DNA of 64,000 bases. Source: Alphaproteobacteria bacterium. GTDB taxonomy: Bacteria > Pseudomonadota > Alphaproteobacteria > Sphingomonadales > Kordiimonadaceae. Under the pieces are notes generated by a model. It saw only the letters and a program-made list of their open reading frames with translations. It was not told the origin of the DNA and searched no databases. The stretch spans positions 124,001 to 188,000 of the forward strand of contig JAJFIS010000022.1 of NCBI GenBank assembly GCA_021774735.1, read 5' to 3'. Numbering within the stretch: position 1 is the stretch's first letter; each line of letters begins with the position of its first letter. A program made the translations under genes and the position numbers. Below are positions 18,530 through 29,759 of this stretch, one piece after another.

Positions 18530-18793
18530 ATGGCAAATACGCTGCAAGCAAAAAAACGCATTCGCCGCAACGCGAACCGTACGGATATTAATAAGATGCG
18601 GGTTACCCGTATTCGCTCAAACGTACGCAGCGTTGAAGAAGCAATTACCGCTGGTGACCAATCAGTTGCAGCAGATGCGCTAAAAACTGCTCAGCCTCAA
18701 ATTATGCGCGGTGTGACCAAAGGCGTTTTGCACGCCAAAACCGCGTCGCGGAAAATTTCTCGCTTAGCACAACGCATCAATGGGATGGGCTAA
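18530..18793 (+). CDS. rpsT: 30S ribosomal protein S20
   Basis: S20, 87 residues, is a lysine/arginine-rich three-helix protein that binds 16S rRNA early in 30S assembly. The start [16 protein letters not shown] and the segment [23 protein letters not shown] are diagnostic. The ATG at 18530 gives the usual length. About 180 bases without a gene precede it and should hold its promoter and leader. A strong intrinsic terminator follows, so it is a single-gene transcript. Location directly before dnaA is typical of the class. Confidence 0.97.
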   Translation: MANTLQAKKRIRRNANRTDINKMRVTRIRSNVRSVEEAITAGDQSVAADALKTAQPQIMRGVTKGVLHAKTASRKISRLAQRINGMG

Positions 18794-18844
18794 AACGAGA
18801 TAGTTTCTTGGCGCTGTGATTCGCATCTGAAAATATCCGATTCG

Positions 18845-18883
18845 AAAAGAGAGTTACTCGTTGAACGAGTGACTCTCTTTTTG
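18845..18883 (+). terminator. Intrinsic terminator of rpsT
   Basis: A long stem of AAAGAGAGTTACTCG (18846-18860) with CGAGTGACTCTCTTT (18866-18880), one mismatch in the arm and a 5-base loop, ends in a T run. It closes the rpsT transcript 50 bases after the stop. Confidence 0.92.
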
Positions 18884-19334
18884 TTTGCACGTCGTTCATG
18901 AGAACAAACAGCGGACGGATGTTTAAGCTCATTTTGTTGCCTACCAGATGTGGTGTGTTAAATGTTGCTAGCATACTAGCAATTAAAAAAATATTCCTTG
19001 ACGCCATGAAACTGTTGCTGGTCGCTTTCGCTCCGGCTATTTTAAAATTCGTTCAGATGGACAGCGCGGGCAAGGTCATTTCTTTCATGGCCTTTGACAG
19101 GCTCCCAAGCATCGTAACGCTGGACGTACCGACTGAAACATAAGATGTTTTTAGAACTCTATTGCTCACTTGGCCCTATGGCCCAGCAAAGGAATATTTG
19201 GTTTTGATCACTAAGGTAATATGCTAAGTCATTGATTATATTATTTTTTAACAGTTCACAGAATCTCCGGGGGGAGTGCTGCAACTGCTAATAGGGGTAA
19301 TGCCAGTTATTGGCACTAGGTGGAGAGTATGGTT
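18884..19334 (+). other. Intergenic region upstream of dnaA with a perfect inverted repeat
   Basis: About 450 bases without a convincing gene. A plus-strand open frame of 81 codons (18898-19143) has no ribosome site and no recognisable protein features. The stretch holds the inverted repeat TTGCTAG-CATA-CTAGCAA (18965-18982), followed by an A-rich run. An AT-rich tract (TTATATTATTTTTT near 19235-19250) and a G-rich run precede dnaA and probably contain its promoter. I looked for DnaA boxes of the TTATNCACA type on both strands and saw none. Confidence 0.5.
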
Positions 19335-20768
19335 ATGGGTCAGTCAGACCAAGGAAAACTAACGTCGGAAATTTCTGCAAAGGAAACACCCAGTTTAGAC
19401 ATGAAATGGAGCCGGGTTCGCCATCGCTTTGAAAGCGAGTTTGGTGAACAAGCCTTCAATACTTGGATGCGCCCCATATCGTTTGCAAGTCAAGACGCTG
19501 GTACGGTTGAGCTAACCGCCCCCACAAATTTTGTCCGTGATTGGGTTGAGCGCCATTATGCTGGTCGTCTAAAAGATTATTTCAATGAAGATGACGCCCA
19601 TATCCGTGATTTACGCATTCGCTTAGCGCGAAAATCTGACCTGAAACCAGCTTCATCAATGGCCGAAAGCCCAAAGCAAACAAATGCTGCTGTCAATTCT
19701 GGTTACGCGCCAAATAATGGGTATGCCAATGGTTCAGTAAACCAAAGCAGTGCCCTTGAGCCTCGCTATACATTTGACAGTTTCGTTGTCGGCAAATCCA
19801 ATGAACTTGCGGAAGCTGCAGCAAGGCGTATCGCGGAATCTAATGATGTACCCTTTAACCCGCTGTTCTTACATGGTGGCGTTGGTCTCGGCAAAACCCA
19901 TTTAATGCACGCCATCGCTTGGGAAGTTAAGCGCCGCGCCCCAGAGAAAAAAGTGCAATATTTATCGGCTGAGAAATTCATGTTCGAATTTATCTCTGCC
20001 CTGCGGTTTAAAGACACCCATGCTTTCAAGCAGCGCTTTCGCAATGTTGATCTACTGATGATCGACGATGTACAGTTCATTGCCAATAAAGACAGTACCC
20101 AAGAAGAATTTTTTCACACGTTCAATGCATTGATTGATAACCGCCGCCAGGTGGTGATATCGGCGGATCGCTCACCGACCGACCTTGTGGGCATTGAAGA
20201 CCGCATTATTTCACGTCTGGGCTGGGGTTTGGTCGCTGATATACACCCAACAGACTATGAACTGCGCCTTGGTATATTACAGACCAAAGCCGAGCAGGAC
20301 GGGCAAGTTGAAGTGCCTGTGGATGTGTTAGAGTTTCTCGCTCGCCGCATAACATCCAATGTGCGGGAGCTGGAAGGTGCTCTGAACCGTGTTCTTGCCT
20401 TCGCCACTCTAGTAGGCCGCCAAGTGACCATGGACATGACACGGGACGTGCTGCAGGACCTTATCCGCGCCAATGACCGCAAAGTTACCATTGATGAAAT
20501 TCAGCGTGCTGTGGCTGATTATTTCAATCTGCGCCTTAGCGAGCTCTTGTCAGACCGCCGGGCTCGTAACATTGCCCGCCCCCGTCAAGTGGCCATGTAT
20601 TTGGCCAAACAATTAACAAGCCGCAGCCTACCAGAAATTGGCCGCAAATTTGGTGGCCGCGACCACACAACGGTGATGCACGGCGTCCGAAAAATTGAAG
20701 AATTACGCCAAGAAGATAGCCAAATGGACGATGATATTACCCGTTTGTCCCGCCAATTAGATAGCTAA
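19335..20768 (+). CDS. dnaA: Chromosomal replication initiator protein DnaA
   Basis: DnaA has four domains: N-terminal DnaB-interaction domain (TWMRPISFASQD), a variable Asn-rich linker, an AAA+ ATPase from about residue 140, and the DNA-binding domain. The ATPase has Walker A GGVGLGKTHL, Walker B LLMIDDVQF and a sensor Arg region RDVLQDL. The C-terminus has RPRQVAMYLAKQLTSRSLPE and the DnaA signature GGRDHTTVMHGVRKIE. It opens the replication origin when ATP-bound. GTG (19320), ATG (19329) and ATG (19335) compete as starts; I prefer 19335 because GGTGGAG ends 9 bases before it. A terminator follows, so dnaN has its own promoter. Confidence 0.97.
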   Translation: MGQSDQGKLTSEISAKETPSLDMKWSRVRHRFESEFGEQAFNTWMRPISFASQDAGTVELTAPTNFVRDWVERHYAGRLKDYFNEDDAHIRDLRIRLARKSDLKPASSMAESPKQTNAAVNSGYAPNNGYANGSVNQSSALEPRYTFDSFVVGKSNELAEAAARRIAESNDVPFNPLFLHGGVGLGKTHLMHAIAWEVKRRAPEKKVQYLSAEKFMFEFISALRFKDTHAFKQRFRNVDLLMIDDVQFIANKDSTQEEFFHTFNALIDNRRQVVISADRSPTDLVGIEDRIISRLGWGLVADIHPTDYELRLGILQTKAEQDGQVEVPVDVLEFLARRITSNVRELEGALNRVLAFATLVGRQVTMDMTRDVLQDLIRANDRKVTIDEIQRAVADYFNLRLSELLSDRRARNIARPRQVAMYLAKQLTSRSLPEIGRKFGGRDHTTVMHGVRKIEELRQEDSQMDDDITRLSRQLDS

Positions 20769-20776
20769 CATAGGCT

Positions 20777-20806
20777 AAAATGGCTCTTCTTGAAGCCATT
20801 TTATTC
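20777..20806 (+). terminator. Intrinsic terminator of dnaA
   Basis: The stem AAAATGGCT (20777-20785) with AGCCATTTT (20794-20802) and an 8-base loop begins 8 bases after the dnaA stop. The T-rich 3' arm and following TATTC would give release. It separates dnaA from dnaN transcription. Confidence 0.75.
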
Positions 20807-21208
20807 AATAGTGTGAAATTCTACTGACCGGGGGGCAGAAAAGCCCCATAGTCGTGCCTTTTTCAGCCTAAATTATCAGCCATTTGATGAAGATTACAGC
20901 CCCACGGCAAAAAGCCATTTATTTTGACCCAAAAACGCCTTTTTTGTTTGGGTAAAACCTCATAATTCGCTATGGTTTATCTGAGTAAATTGTCAGTGGG
21001 TATTTAGGCTCAACTGATCCTGAAAAACAGACTTATGAGGGTGGCACATTCCACCGTTTTAAAGCAGTGTTCAGGGCAGTGGATTAGACCTAATTTCATT
21101 GATCGGGGAGAGGTTATCCCCGCGCAGGTGCTCGGTGCCATTTTATGCACTTTGAAAAATCCGGCGCAGGATAGCCAGAGACACAAATATGAAGAAGAAC
21201 GTCAGATA
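20807..21208 (+). other. Intergenic region between dnaA and dnaN
   Basis: About 400 bases without a supported gene. An open frame continues in frame upstream of dnaN from 21035, but its first 58 codons match nothing in the clamp family. The region holds two small inverted repeats: GGGGC-AGAAAA-GCCCC near 20830-20846 and ACCCAAA (20927-20933) / TTTGGGT (20947-20953). It must contain the dnaN promoter. No DnaA-box cluster was seen. Confidence 0.45.
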
Positions 21209-22324
21209 ATGAAATTTACCATTGAACGGAATAGCCTTCTTAAAACCCTGAACCATGTCCAAAGCGTTGTAGAGCGTCGAAACACCATTCCCATTCTTTC
21301 AAATGTAATGCTTGAAGCAAGTGATGATATGGTCGCCTTTACGGCCACCGACCTTGACATTGCTGTGATTGAAAACACCCCAGCTAACGTTGCTGTAAAA
21401 GGTTCAATAACAGTTCCGGCCCATACCCTACACGACATTGTTCGCAAGCTGCCTGATGGCGCTGAGGTTGAGCTGAGTCTAGCAGAAGGGGAGCGACTGA
21501 CGGTAAAGGCTGGCCGGTCGCGCTTTCAGCTCGCTTGCTTGCCGAAGGAAGACTTCCCGGTTATGAGCGCTGGCGATCTGCCCCACCGCTTTAAACTGAT
21601 GTCTGAAGAATTAAAGCGCTTGATCGACAAGGCCCGCTTTGCCATCTCAACGGAAGAAACCCGTTATTACCTTAATGGCATCTATTTGCATGTAGCCGAA
21701 GGTGATAGTGGTTCTAACTTGCGGGCTGTGGCAACCGATGGTCACCGCCTTGCCCAAGTCGAGCAAGAAATGCCTGATGGTGCCATGGGCATGCCCGGGG
21801 TGATTTTACCGCGCAAAACTGTTGGCGAGGTTCGCAAGCTCGTTGATGAATTTGAAGGCGGCGTTGATATAAGTCTTAGCGACACAAAAGTACGCTTCAC
21901 TTTTGACAGCACCACCGTAATTTCTAAATTGATCGATGGCACCTTCCCTGACTATACCCGCGTCATCCCAATTGGGAACGATAAAATGCTTGAAATGGAT
22001 TGCAAGGTTTTCGCCGAAGCTGTGGACCGGGTATCCACCATTTCATCCGATAAAACCCGCAGTGTGAAATTAAGCATGGACAGTGATGTTCTAACGCTAA
22101 GTGTTACAAGCCCAGACAGTGGCACCGCGACCGAAGAAGTTGTTGCTGGCTATCAAGCTGATGCACTGGAAATAGGTTTTAACAGTCGCTACCTGCTTGA
22201 TATACTCCAGCAAATAGAAGGTGATAGCGTTCAGGTTCAGCTTGCTGACCCTCAGTCACCCACAATTTTGCAAGACCAGCTAGATGAAGCCGCCCTGTAT
22301 GTATTAATGCCGATGCGCGTTTAA
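21209..22324 (+). CDS. dnaN: DNA polymerase III sliding clamp, beta subunit
   Basis: DnaN, 371 residues, forms the ring clamp that tethers polymerase III to DNA and binds other repair proteins. The N-terminus MKFTIERNSLLKTLNHVQSV is the family start. The first domain's NTIPILSNVMLEA, the second domain's TEETRYYLNGIYLH and VATDGHRLA, and the C-terminal YVLMPMRV that lines the peptide-binding pocket are all present. I set the start at the ATG at 21209 from homology; GAAGAAG upstream is a modest ribosome site. recF follows after 106 bases. Confidence 0.97.
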   Translation: MKFTIERNSLLKTLNHVQSVVERRNTIPILSNVMLEASDDMVAFTATDLDIAVIENTPANVAVKGSITVPAHTLHDIVRKLPDGAEVELSLAEGERLTVKAGRSRFQLACLPKEDFPVMSAGDLPHRFKLMSEELKRLIDKARFAISTEETRYYLNGIYLHVAEGDSGSNLRAVATDGHRLAQVEQEMPDGAMGMPGVILPRKTVGEVRKLVDEFEGGVDISLSDTKVRFTFDSTTVISKLIDGTFPDYTRVIPIGNDKMLEMDCKVFAEAVDRVSTISSDKTRSVKLSMDSDVLTLSVTSPDSGTATEEVVAGYQADALEIGFNSRYLLDILQQIEGDSVQVQLADPQSPTILQDQLDEAALYVLMPMRV

Positions 22325-22430
22325 ATATGCGTTTTATACGACAGTACTGCCGTCCATATACTCTGGTGTTTCAAGTGCTGATATTTGTGATAATTGCACA
22401 AAATAACGTCCAAATAATAGGTAACAGCCT

Positions 22431-23696
22431 TTGGCCTTCGCCGTGACAACCCAAATAGACGGTACTGCACCAGAAAATGATGGTGCGGCTGTTTCTGGCT
22501 GCTCACAAGGGTCGTTTGACTGTGAATATTCTTCACCGCAGGGCGCTATCATTCGCCGTGTCAGCCTTAGCAACTTTCGGTCTTATAAAAGCGCCCGCAT
22601 CGACCTGCCCGGAGATGCTAGACCCATCATTTTAACCGGTGAAAATGGCGCCGGGAAAACCAATGTGCTTGAAGCTTTAAGCTTTCTTTCCCCCGGTCCG
22701 GGATTGCGCCGCGCCCCACTGGCTGATGTTGGTAATATTGAAGCAGATAGCGCTTGGGCAGTGGCCACACAGATACAAATTGGTACAGATAAAATAGGTA
22801 TTGGCACCGGCCTGCAAGAAGGCATGCATGATACAGGCAACCCCCTGCGCCGTACCGTCCGCGTCGATGGCATCGACCAAAGCGGTCAAAGTGCTCTGTC
22901 TGATGCCTTATCTGTCATCTGGCTTACTCCGCAAATGGACCGCCTATTTACCGAGGGTGCATCAAGCCGAAGACGTTTCTTTGATCGCATGGCTCTTGCT
23001 TTACACAGCGACCATGGCCGTCAAGTTAGTGCTTATGAGCGTGCCATGCGGGAGCGCAATAAACTGCTGGCTGATAGTGGTGAAGCCGCAGACCCTGCAT
23101 GGCTAAACGCCTTGGAAGCCCGCATGGCAGAACACGGCATTGCTACCGCTGTTGCCCGGCTTGACTATGCTGGCCAACTTGCCGGACAAATTGCCTGTGC
23201 TGATGACAGCGCTTTCCCAAAAGCAACGCTGGCTATCGATGGTTGGTTGGAAAACCGGGTCGCAAGCGCCCTGCCCGCGCATGATATTGAACTAGAATAT
23301 ATCGCAGCCCTAAAAACCGCTCGACCAAGTGATGCAGCCAGTGGCCGAGCCACTATTGGCGCCCATAAGATGGATTTGATTGTTACCCATACAGCCAAAG
23401 CAATGCCTGCAGAAAAATGCAGCACTGGCGAACAAAAAGCGCTGCTAATTAGCCTTGTACTTGCTGGTGCACAGCTGCGCCAAGCTGTTACAGGTACGGC
23501 ACCGCTTATTCTGCTGGATGAGGTCGCCGCACACCTAGATGAAAGCCGCAGGGCAGCACTTTTTGATGCCCTCGTCCCAACCGGTGCCCAATGTTGGATG
23601 ACCGGTACCGATAAATCATTATTTAACGCCATAAAAGACCGTGGACTATTTTTTGATGTTGCAGATGGCTGCATCAACCCTGCCCACGACCAATGA
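22431..23696 (+). CDS. recF: DNA replication/repair protein RecF
   Basis: RecF is an SMC-like ATPase that helps RecOR load RecA at single-strand gaps. Walker A GENGAGKTNVLEAL, the segment NFRSYKSARIDLPG just before it, the signature STGEQKALLISLVLAGA and Walker B LILLDEVAAHLDE are intact. At 421 residues it is slightly long because of about 35 extra N-terminal residues. No strong ribosome site marks the start: the TTG at 22431 has AGGT 8 bases upstream, and a GTG at 22443 is the alternative. It stands between dnaN and gyrB as in many bacteria. An inverted repeat lies 29 bases upstream. Confidence 0.95.
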   Translation: MAFAVTTQIDGTAPENDGAAVSGCSQGSFDCEYSSPQGAIIRRVSLSNFRSYKSARIDLPGDARPIILTGENGAGKTNVLEALSFLSPGPGLRRAPLADVGNIEADSAWAVATQIQIGTDKIGIGTGLQEGMHDTGNPLRRTVRVDGIDQSGQSALSDALSVIWLTPQMDRLFTEGASSRRRFFDRMALALHSDHGRQVSAYERAMRERNKLLADSGEAADPAWLNALEARMAEHGIATAVARLDYAGQLAGQIACADDSAFPKATLAIDGWLENRVASALPAHDIELEYIAALKTARPSDAASGRATIGAHKMDLIVTHTAKAMPAEKCSTGEQKALLISLVLAGAQLRQAVTGTAPLILLDEVAAHLDESRRAALFDALVPTGAQCWMTGTDKSLFNAIKDRGLFFDVADGCINPAHDQ

Positions 23697-23707
23697 ATAA
23701 GTTTTAA

Positions 23708-26164
<2,457 letters not shown>

Positions 26165-26201
26165 ACAAGCTTAAACATTCCAGCTTTATAGGGTGACGGT
26201 G

Positions 26202-26876
26202 ATGACAAAAGCAGTTTTTGAGCCCTTGGAGCCCCTGCCGAGCTATAGCAGTGATGAACAAATTGAACGGTCGCGGGCCTTTTTTGAGAAAATGGCGAAA
26301 CGCCGCACTATCCGTGACTTTTCTAGCAAAGCTGTGCCGCGCGAAGTGATTGAAAATGCTATTCTAGCCGCAGGGCGGGCACCATCGGGCGCTAACAAAC
26401 AACCATGGCATTTCGTCGCCATCAGTAATAATGATCTAAAATCTAAACTGCGCCCTGAAGCGGAAAAAGAAGAAGAAGAATTTTACCAAGGCCGCGCGGG
26501 GGAAAAATGGCTAGAGGACCTGACACCCTTTGGTACTGACGCCAACAAACCCTTCCTTGAAATTGCCCCGTGGCTGATCGCTGTTTTTCGCCAACCTTAC
26601 GGCATTGACCCCGAGAGCGGTGAAAAATTAACCCATTATTACGTCCATGAAAGTGTGGGTATCGCCTCTGGTATTCTATTGACCGCCCTGCATGATGCGG
26701 GCCTTGCCACCCTGACCCACACGCCGTCACCGATGGGCTTTCTCAATGAGCTTTGCGGGCGGCCAAAATCTGAAAAGCCGATCATGCTCATCGTCACCGG
26801 CTTCCCCGCTGACGGCGCTGAAGTGCCTAAAATCACCAAAAAGCCTTTGGGTGAGATCGCAACATTTCTTGAGTGA
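26202..26876 (+). CDS. Nitroreductase family flavoprotein
   Basis: This 224-residue FMN-dependent reductase has the family start KRRTIRDFSSKAVP, the FMN-binding segment APSGANKQPWHFVAI, and the later region GIASGILLTALHDAGLATLTHTPSP. It resembles the iodotyrosine-dehalogenase-like branch more than NfsA or NfsB, but the substrate cannot be read off. It probably acts as a cytoplasmic dimer using NAD(P)H. A GTG at 26193 could serve as start; the ATG at 26202 is preferred, with AGGGTGACGG just upstream. It follows gyrB by 37 bases and may share its transcript. Confidence 0.85.
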   Translation: MTKAVFEPLEPLPSYSSDEQIERSRAFFEKMAKRRTIRDFSSKAVPREVIENAILAAGRAPSGANKQPWHFVAISNNDLKSKLRPEAEKEEEEFYQGRAGEKWLEDLTPFGTDANKPFLEIAPWLIAVFRQPYGIDPESGEKLTHYYVHESVGIASGILLTALHDAGLATLTHTPSPMGFLNELCGRPKSEKPIMLIVTGFPADGAEVPKITKKPLGEIATFLE

Positions 26877-26897
26877 CGATCTATCTTACAAGTTTTC

Positions 26898-27215
26898 TTA
26901 GCCTTGCAGATAAACGAACATGGCTGTCATGCCCATGACGAAGGCTGCTAAGGCAATGACCGCGATAAAAGCCATTCGGCGATAGGGTGACACAGGCTTT
27001 AAGCTCGCGGCATCCGGTCGCAGGTGCAGTTCCAGTTGACCGCGCTCTACTTCCAAAACTGCTGAAAGGCTCATCAAAGTATCAGGCGACGCAACACCGT
27101 GATGTTCCACCCGTTGCACTGTTCGCATTGAAAGATCACAAGCATCGGCGAGGTGCTGCTGGGTCCATCCACGTTCCATCCGCAATGACTTGACGAGACC
27201 TGCGTCTATTTTCAT
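26898..27215 (-). CDS. XRE-type helix-turn-helix protein with C-terminal membrane anchor
   Basis: A 105-residue protein with an N-terminal Cro/CI-type HTH (SLRMERGWTQQHLADACDLSMRTVQRVEHHG, about residues 10-40) and a single C-terminal transmembrane helix (AFIAVIALAAFVMGMTAMFVYL, about 82-103). The DNA-binding part would be cytoplasmic and tethered to the inner membrane. It lies 24 bases after a gene for another C-terminally anchored protein on the same strand, so the two are probably cotranscribed and may interact. Targets unknown. Small membrane-bound XRE proteins are known, but I cannot assign this one to a named family. Confidence 0.72.
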   Translation of the reverse strand: MKIDAGLVKSLRMERGWTQQHLADACDLSMRTVQRVEHHGVASPDTLMSLSAVLEVERGQLELHLRPDAASLKPVSPYRRMAFIAVIALAAFVMGMTAMFVYLQG

Positions 27216-27239
27216 GACAATTTTCTTTCACAGATCATT

Positions 27240-27686
27240 TCAGGACAAGGAAGAGCCCGTTAAGTAGCCTAGCTCATAAAACCCTTTAACCAGTAGATAA
27301 CCAACAATGGCACCTATGACCGTACTGATAATAATTACCACAGCAACATTGCTCGTAGTCCTATTGTTCAATTGCCCTACATTTGTGCGCCCAATGATCT
27401 TGTCGGCTTTCAAGACCATACATTCAACAGCCCCTTTTGTAAGGCTAGTCACGGTGAAAATCACCTCATATGACTGGCCTTCATAGACAAAGTTATGGCG
27501 GCTCGATACACCATAGCTTCTTTTCTCAGATACAATTTCGCCATTCACCAAAATGGTTTCTTTGCCAAAATTACTGCCATGGGCCACTATTTCTATATCA
27601 TCATCATCAAAATAAAAGCTATAGCCCCGCAAGGCGCTCCATTTGCTTTTACCGGCTTCTAAGGGGGTATCTTTTTTCACTGTCAT
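27240..27686 (-). CDS. Membrane-anchored beta-rich protein of unknown function
   Basis: A 148-residue protein I do not recognise. Residues 1-110 look like a compact beta domain (WSALRGYSFYFDDDDIEIVAHG, ETILVNGEIVSEKRSYG, HNFVYEGQSYEVIFTVTSL, VECMVLKADKIIG). A transmembrane helix follows (NVAVVIIISTVIGAIVGYLLV) with a short tail. The start is placed at the ATG at 27686, 8 bases after AAGGA; an ATG at 27692 is too close, and a longer reading to 27782 adds a stretch without a ribosome site. It is followed by the membrane-anchored XRE regulator. The beta domain may be a sensor or binding partner for it; that is inference. Confidence 0.65.
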   Translation of the reverse strand: MTVKKDTPLEAGKSKWSALRGYSFYFDDDDIEIVAHGSNFGKETILVNGEIVSEKRSYGVSSRHNFVYEGQSYEVIFTVTSLTKGAVECMVLKADKIIGRTNVGQLNNRTTSNVAVVIIISTVIGAIVGYLLVKGFYELGYLTGSSLS

Positions 27687-27825
27687 TTTCATATTCCTTA
27701 TTATTAACTGACCAATATGCCAGACCCACAAAGGAATGATCGAAGCATCTCTTTTTGTCTGCGACAGTTTTATGACAGGCATAGAATTATATATGACATA
27801 CGCGCTGTCACACTCTTTGAAACAT

Positions 27826-28767
27826 TTATTTCAGGAAGTCTGCCGGATCAAACTTATAAGTATTTGAGCAAAACTCACAGGTGACATTTATGCTGCCATC
27901 CTCGGTCATATGCTCGATATCATCCTTGGGAAAACCTGCGATGACCGCTCTAATGCGCTCGCAATTGCAACGACAACCCATTTCTACATGCGCGGCATCA
28001 TATACTCGCACCCCGTCTTCTTGGAACAGGCGGTAAAGCAATTCATCCAGCGTTAGTGCAGGATCAAGAAGCTCACCGGTCTTAACGCTTCCCATCAAAG
28101 TGCTGGCACGGTTCCAGCTTTCAGCGCTTTCATCATCAAGGTTTCTGCTCTGGCCTTCTTCTCCCCGTGCCAGATGCTGGGCCATTATGCCGCCGGCGCG
28201 CCAAAAGCCGCTTACCGCATCCCGCGCCGCATTTAGGCGAATTTCGCTGGGCAATTGCTCGGAATTTTTGAAATAACTACGGGCCACATCACTTAAGCTG
28301 TCCCCGTCCATTTCAACAATCCCTTGGTACCGTTCCATGTCTGCGCCTTGGTCAATAGTGATAACCAGAAAGCCTTGTTTGCACATTAAGGCTTTAAAAC
28401 TGGGATTTTTGCCATATTGCGCCAGAATGGTTTCATCAATACGGGCATAACCACGCATGCGAGCGGGTTTATCAGGCCGCAGTTCATAGTCTGCCACCAT
28501 CAGCGGCACCGCGCCTTTGCTTTTGGCCTGCAGGGTTAAAACACCTTCGAATTTTATGATTGAGCCCAAAAGCGCTGCAAGAGCCAGCATTTCACCCAAA
28601 ATAGCCGCAACGGGATCAGGGTAATTATGGCTATGCAGAACTTGCTCTGCCACCGTGCCAAGGCGCACTGCACGGCCTTTCACATTCATGCCTTCTATTT
28701 GGTATGGCCGCACTTCATTGTCGCGGCTGCCCAAGGGGTCTTTGATCACTATGGGGGCATTGGTCAT
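27826..28767 (-). CDS. hslO: Redox-regulated chaperone Hsp33
   Basis: Hsp33, 313 residues, is a cytoplasmic holdase chaperone switched on by oxidation and unfolding. The C-terminal zinc site is complete: CRC (in GCRCNCERI) and CEFC about 30 residues later, four cysteines that release zinc and form disulfides under oxidative stress. The N-terminal domain has the RAVRLG start and the LLGSIIKFEGVLTLQ region. The ATG at 28767 has AAGGA 8 bases upstream and fits family length; a longer reading to 28893 overlaps argF. It follows argF by 28 bases in an argD-argF-hslO operon, a known alphaproteobacterial order. Confidence 0.95.
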   Translation of the reverse strand: MTNAPIVIKDPLGSRDNEVRPYQIEGMNVKGRAVRLGTVAEQVLHSHNYPDPVAAILGEMLALAALLGSIIKFEGVLTLQAKSKGAVPLMVADYELRPDKPARMRGYARIDETILAQYGKNPSFKALMCKQGFLVITIDQGADMERYQGIVEMDGDSLSDVARSYFKNSEQLPSEIRLNAARDAVSGFWRAGGIMAQHLARGEEGQSRNLDDESAESWNRASTLMGSVKTGELLDPALTLDELLYRLFQEDGVRVYDAAHVEMGCRCNCERIRAVIAGFPKDDIEHMTEDGSINVTCEFCSNTYKFDPADFLK

Positions 28768-28795
28768 AACGGCTATCCTTCGGTCGCTTCTGCCT

Positions 28796-29731
28796 TTAAA
28801 GCAAACCCGCACACCATACAAGTACCGCTTTTTGGGCATGCAGGCGGTTCTCTGCCTGGTCAAATACAAGCGACGCCGGACCGTCGATAACACTCGCTGT
28901 CATTTCCTCACCCCGGTGAGCTGGCAAACAATGCATAAAACGAGCCCCCTCAGCCGCTTCCGCCATCAGATCATCCGTTATTTGGAACGGCGCTAGAGCT
29001 TTCATGCGCTCGTCTGCGTCCGCGTCCCCCATGGAAACCCACGTGTCCGCATTAACCGCATCCGCGCCGCGCACGGCTTCTATGGCATCACCGTAAAGTT
29101 TGACATCAGCACCCTGCCCCTGTGCCCAACCAATAATATTGGCGCTTGGGCTATAGCTCTCAGGGCATGCTAATGTCAGTTTAAAGCCAAATTTAACCGC
29201 TGCTTCAATCCAACTGACGGCCATATTATTGCCGTCCCCAACCCATGCTATATGGCGGCCTTTGATAGGCCCTAAATGTTCTTCAAAGGTTAAAATATCC
29301 GCCATCAATTGGCAGGGATGGTTGAAATCCGTCAGACCATTGATAACCGGCACAGTTGCATTGTCCGCCAAACTTTGAACCGCTGCATGGCTGTTGGCGC
29401 GGATCATCACCATATCCACATAGCGGCTCATGACTTTTGCCGTGTCCTCGACCGTTTCACCGCGCCCTAACTGCATATCGCCCGAGGACATAACCAGCGA
29501 GCTACCCCCTAATTGGCGAATAGCCATATCAAAACTGATGCGGGTGCGGGTTGAGGCTTTCTCAAAAATCATCGCGAGAGTGTAGCCCGATAAAGGACTA
29601 TCGGCATCATTTGCCCCTTTGAGCATACCATGTCTTGCAGCTTTTCGCCGTGCGGCTTCATCAATAATTGCGCGCAAATCAGCGCTATCAATATTAGCAA
29701 AATCGAGAAAATGTTTCACGGAGGACGCCAT
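28796..29731 (-). CDS. argF: Ornithine carbamoyltransferase
   Basis: ArgF, 311 residues, joins carbamoyl phosphate and ornithine to give citrulline in arginine synthesis. The carbamoyl-phosphate loop [12 protein letters not shown], the segment [10 protein letters not shown], the ornithine-side SMG loop and the catalytic [11 protein letters not shown] are all intact. AAGGG precedes the ATG. It lies between argD and hslO on the minus strand with short gaps (28 bases each side), consistent with one transcript. Ordinary in length and sequence. Confidence 0.97.
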   Translation of the reverse strand: MASSVKHFLDFANIDSADLRAIIDEAARRKAARHGMLKGANDADSPLSGYTLAMIFEKASTRTRISFDMAIRQLGGSSLVMSSGDMQLGRGETVEDTAKVMSRYVDMVMIRANSHAAVQSLADNATVPVINGLTDFNHPCQLMADILTFEEHLGPIKGRHIAWVGDGNNMAVSWIEAAVKFGFKLTLACPESYSPSANIIGWAQGQGADVKLYGDAIEAVRGADAVNADTWVSMGDADADERMKALAPFQITDDLMAEAAEGARFMHCLPAHRGEEMTASVIDGPASLVFDQAENRLHAQKAVLVWCAGLL

Positions 29732-29759
29732 GATATAAGCCCTTGGTATAATTAATTAC

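Noticed and set aside
18898-19143. 81-codon open frame between rpsT and dnaA
   Set aside because: No ribosome site, no recognisable protein features, and it runs through the inverted repeat; most likely chance.
18818-19265. GANTC methylation sites upstream of dnaA (18818, 18839, 19261) as a CcrM/GcrA control region
   Set aside because: Three sites in about 540 bases is close to chance for a 4-base-specific motif, so no enrichment can be claimed.
18794-21208. Replication origin around dnaA
   Set aside because: Gene order (rpsT-dnaA-dnaN-recF-gyrB) invites it, but I found no cluster of TTATNCACA-type boxes on either strand in the two gaps flanking dnaA; in many alphaproteobacteria the origin lies elsewhere.
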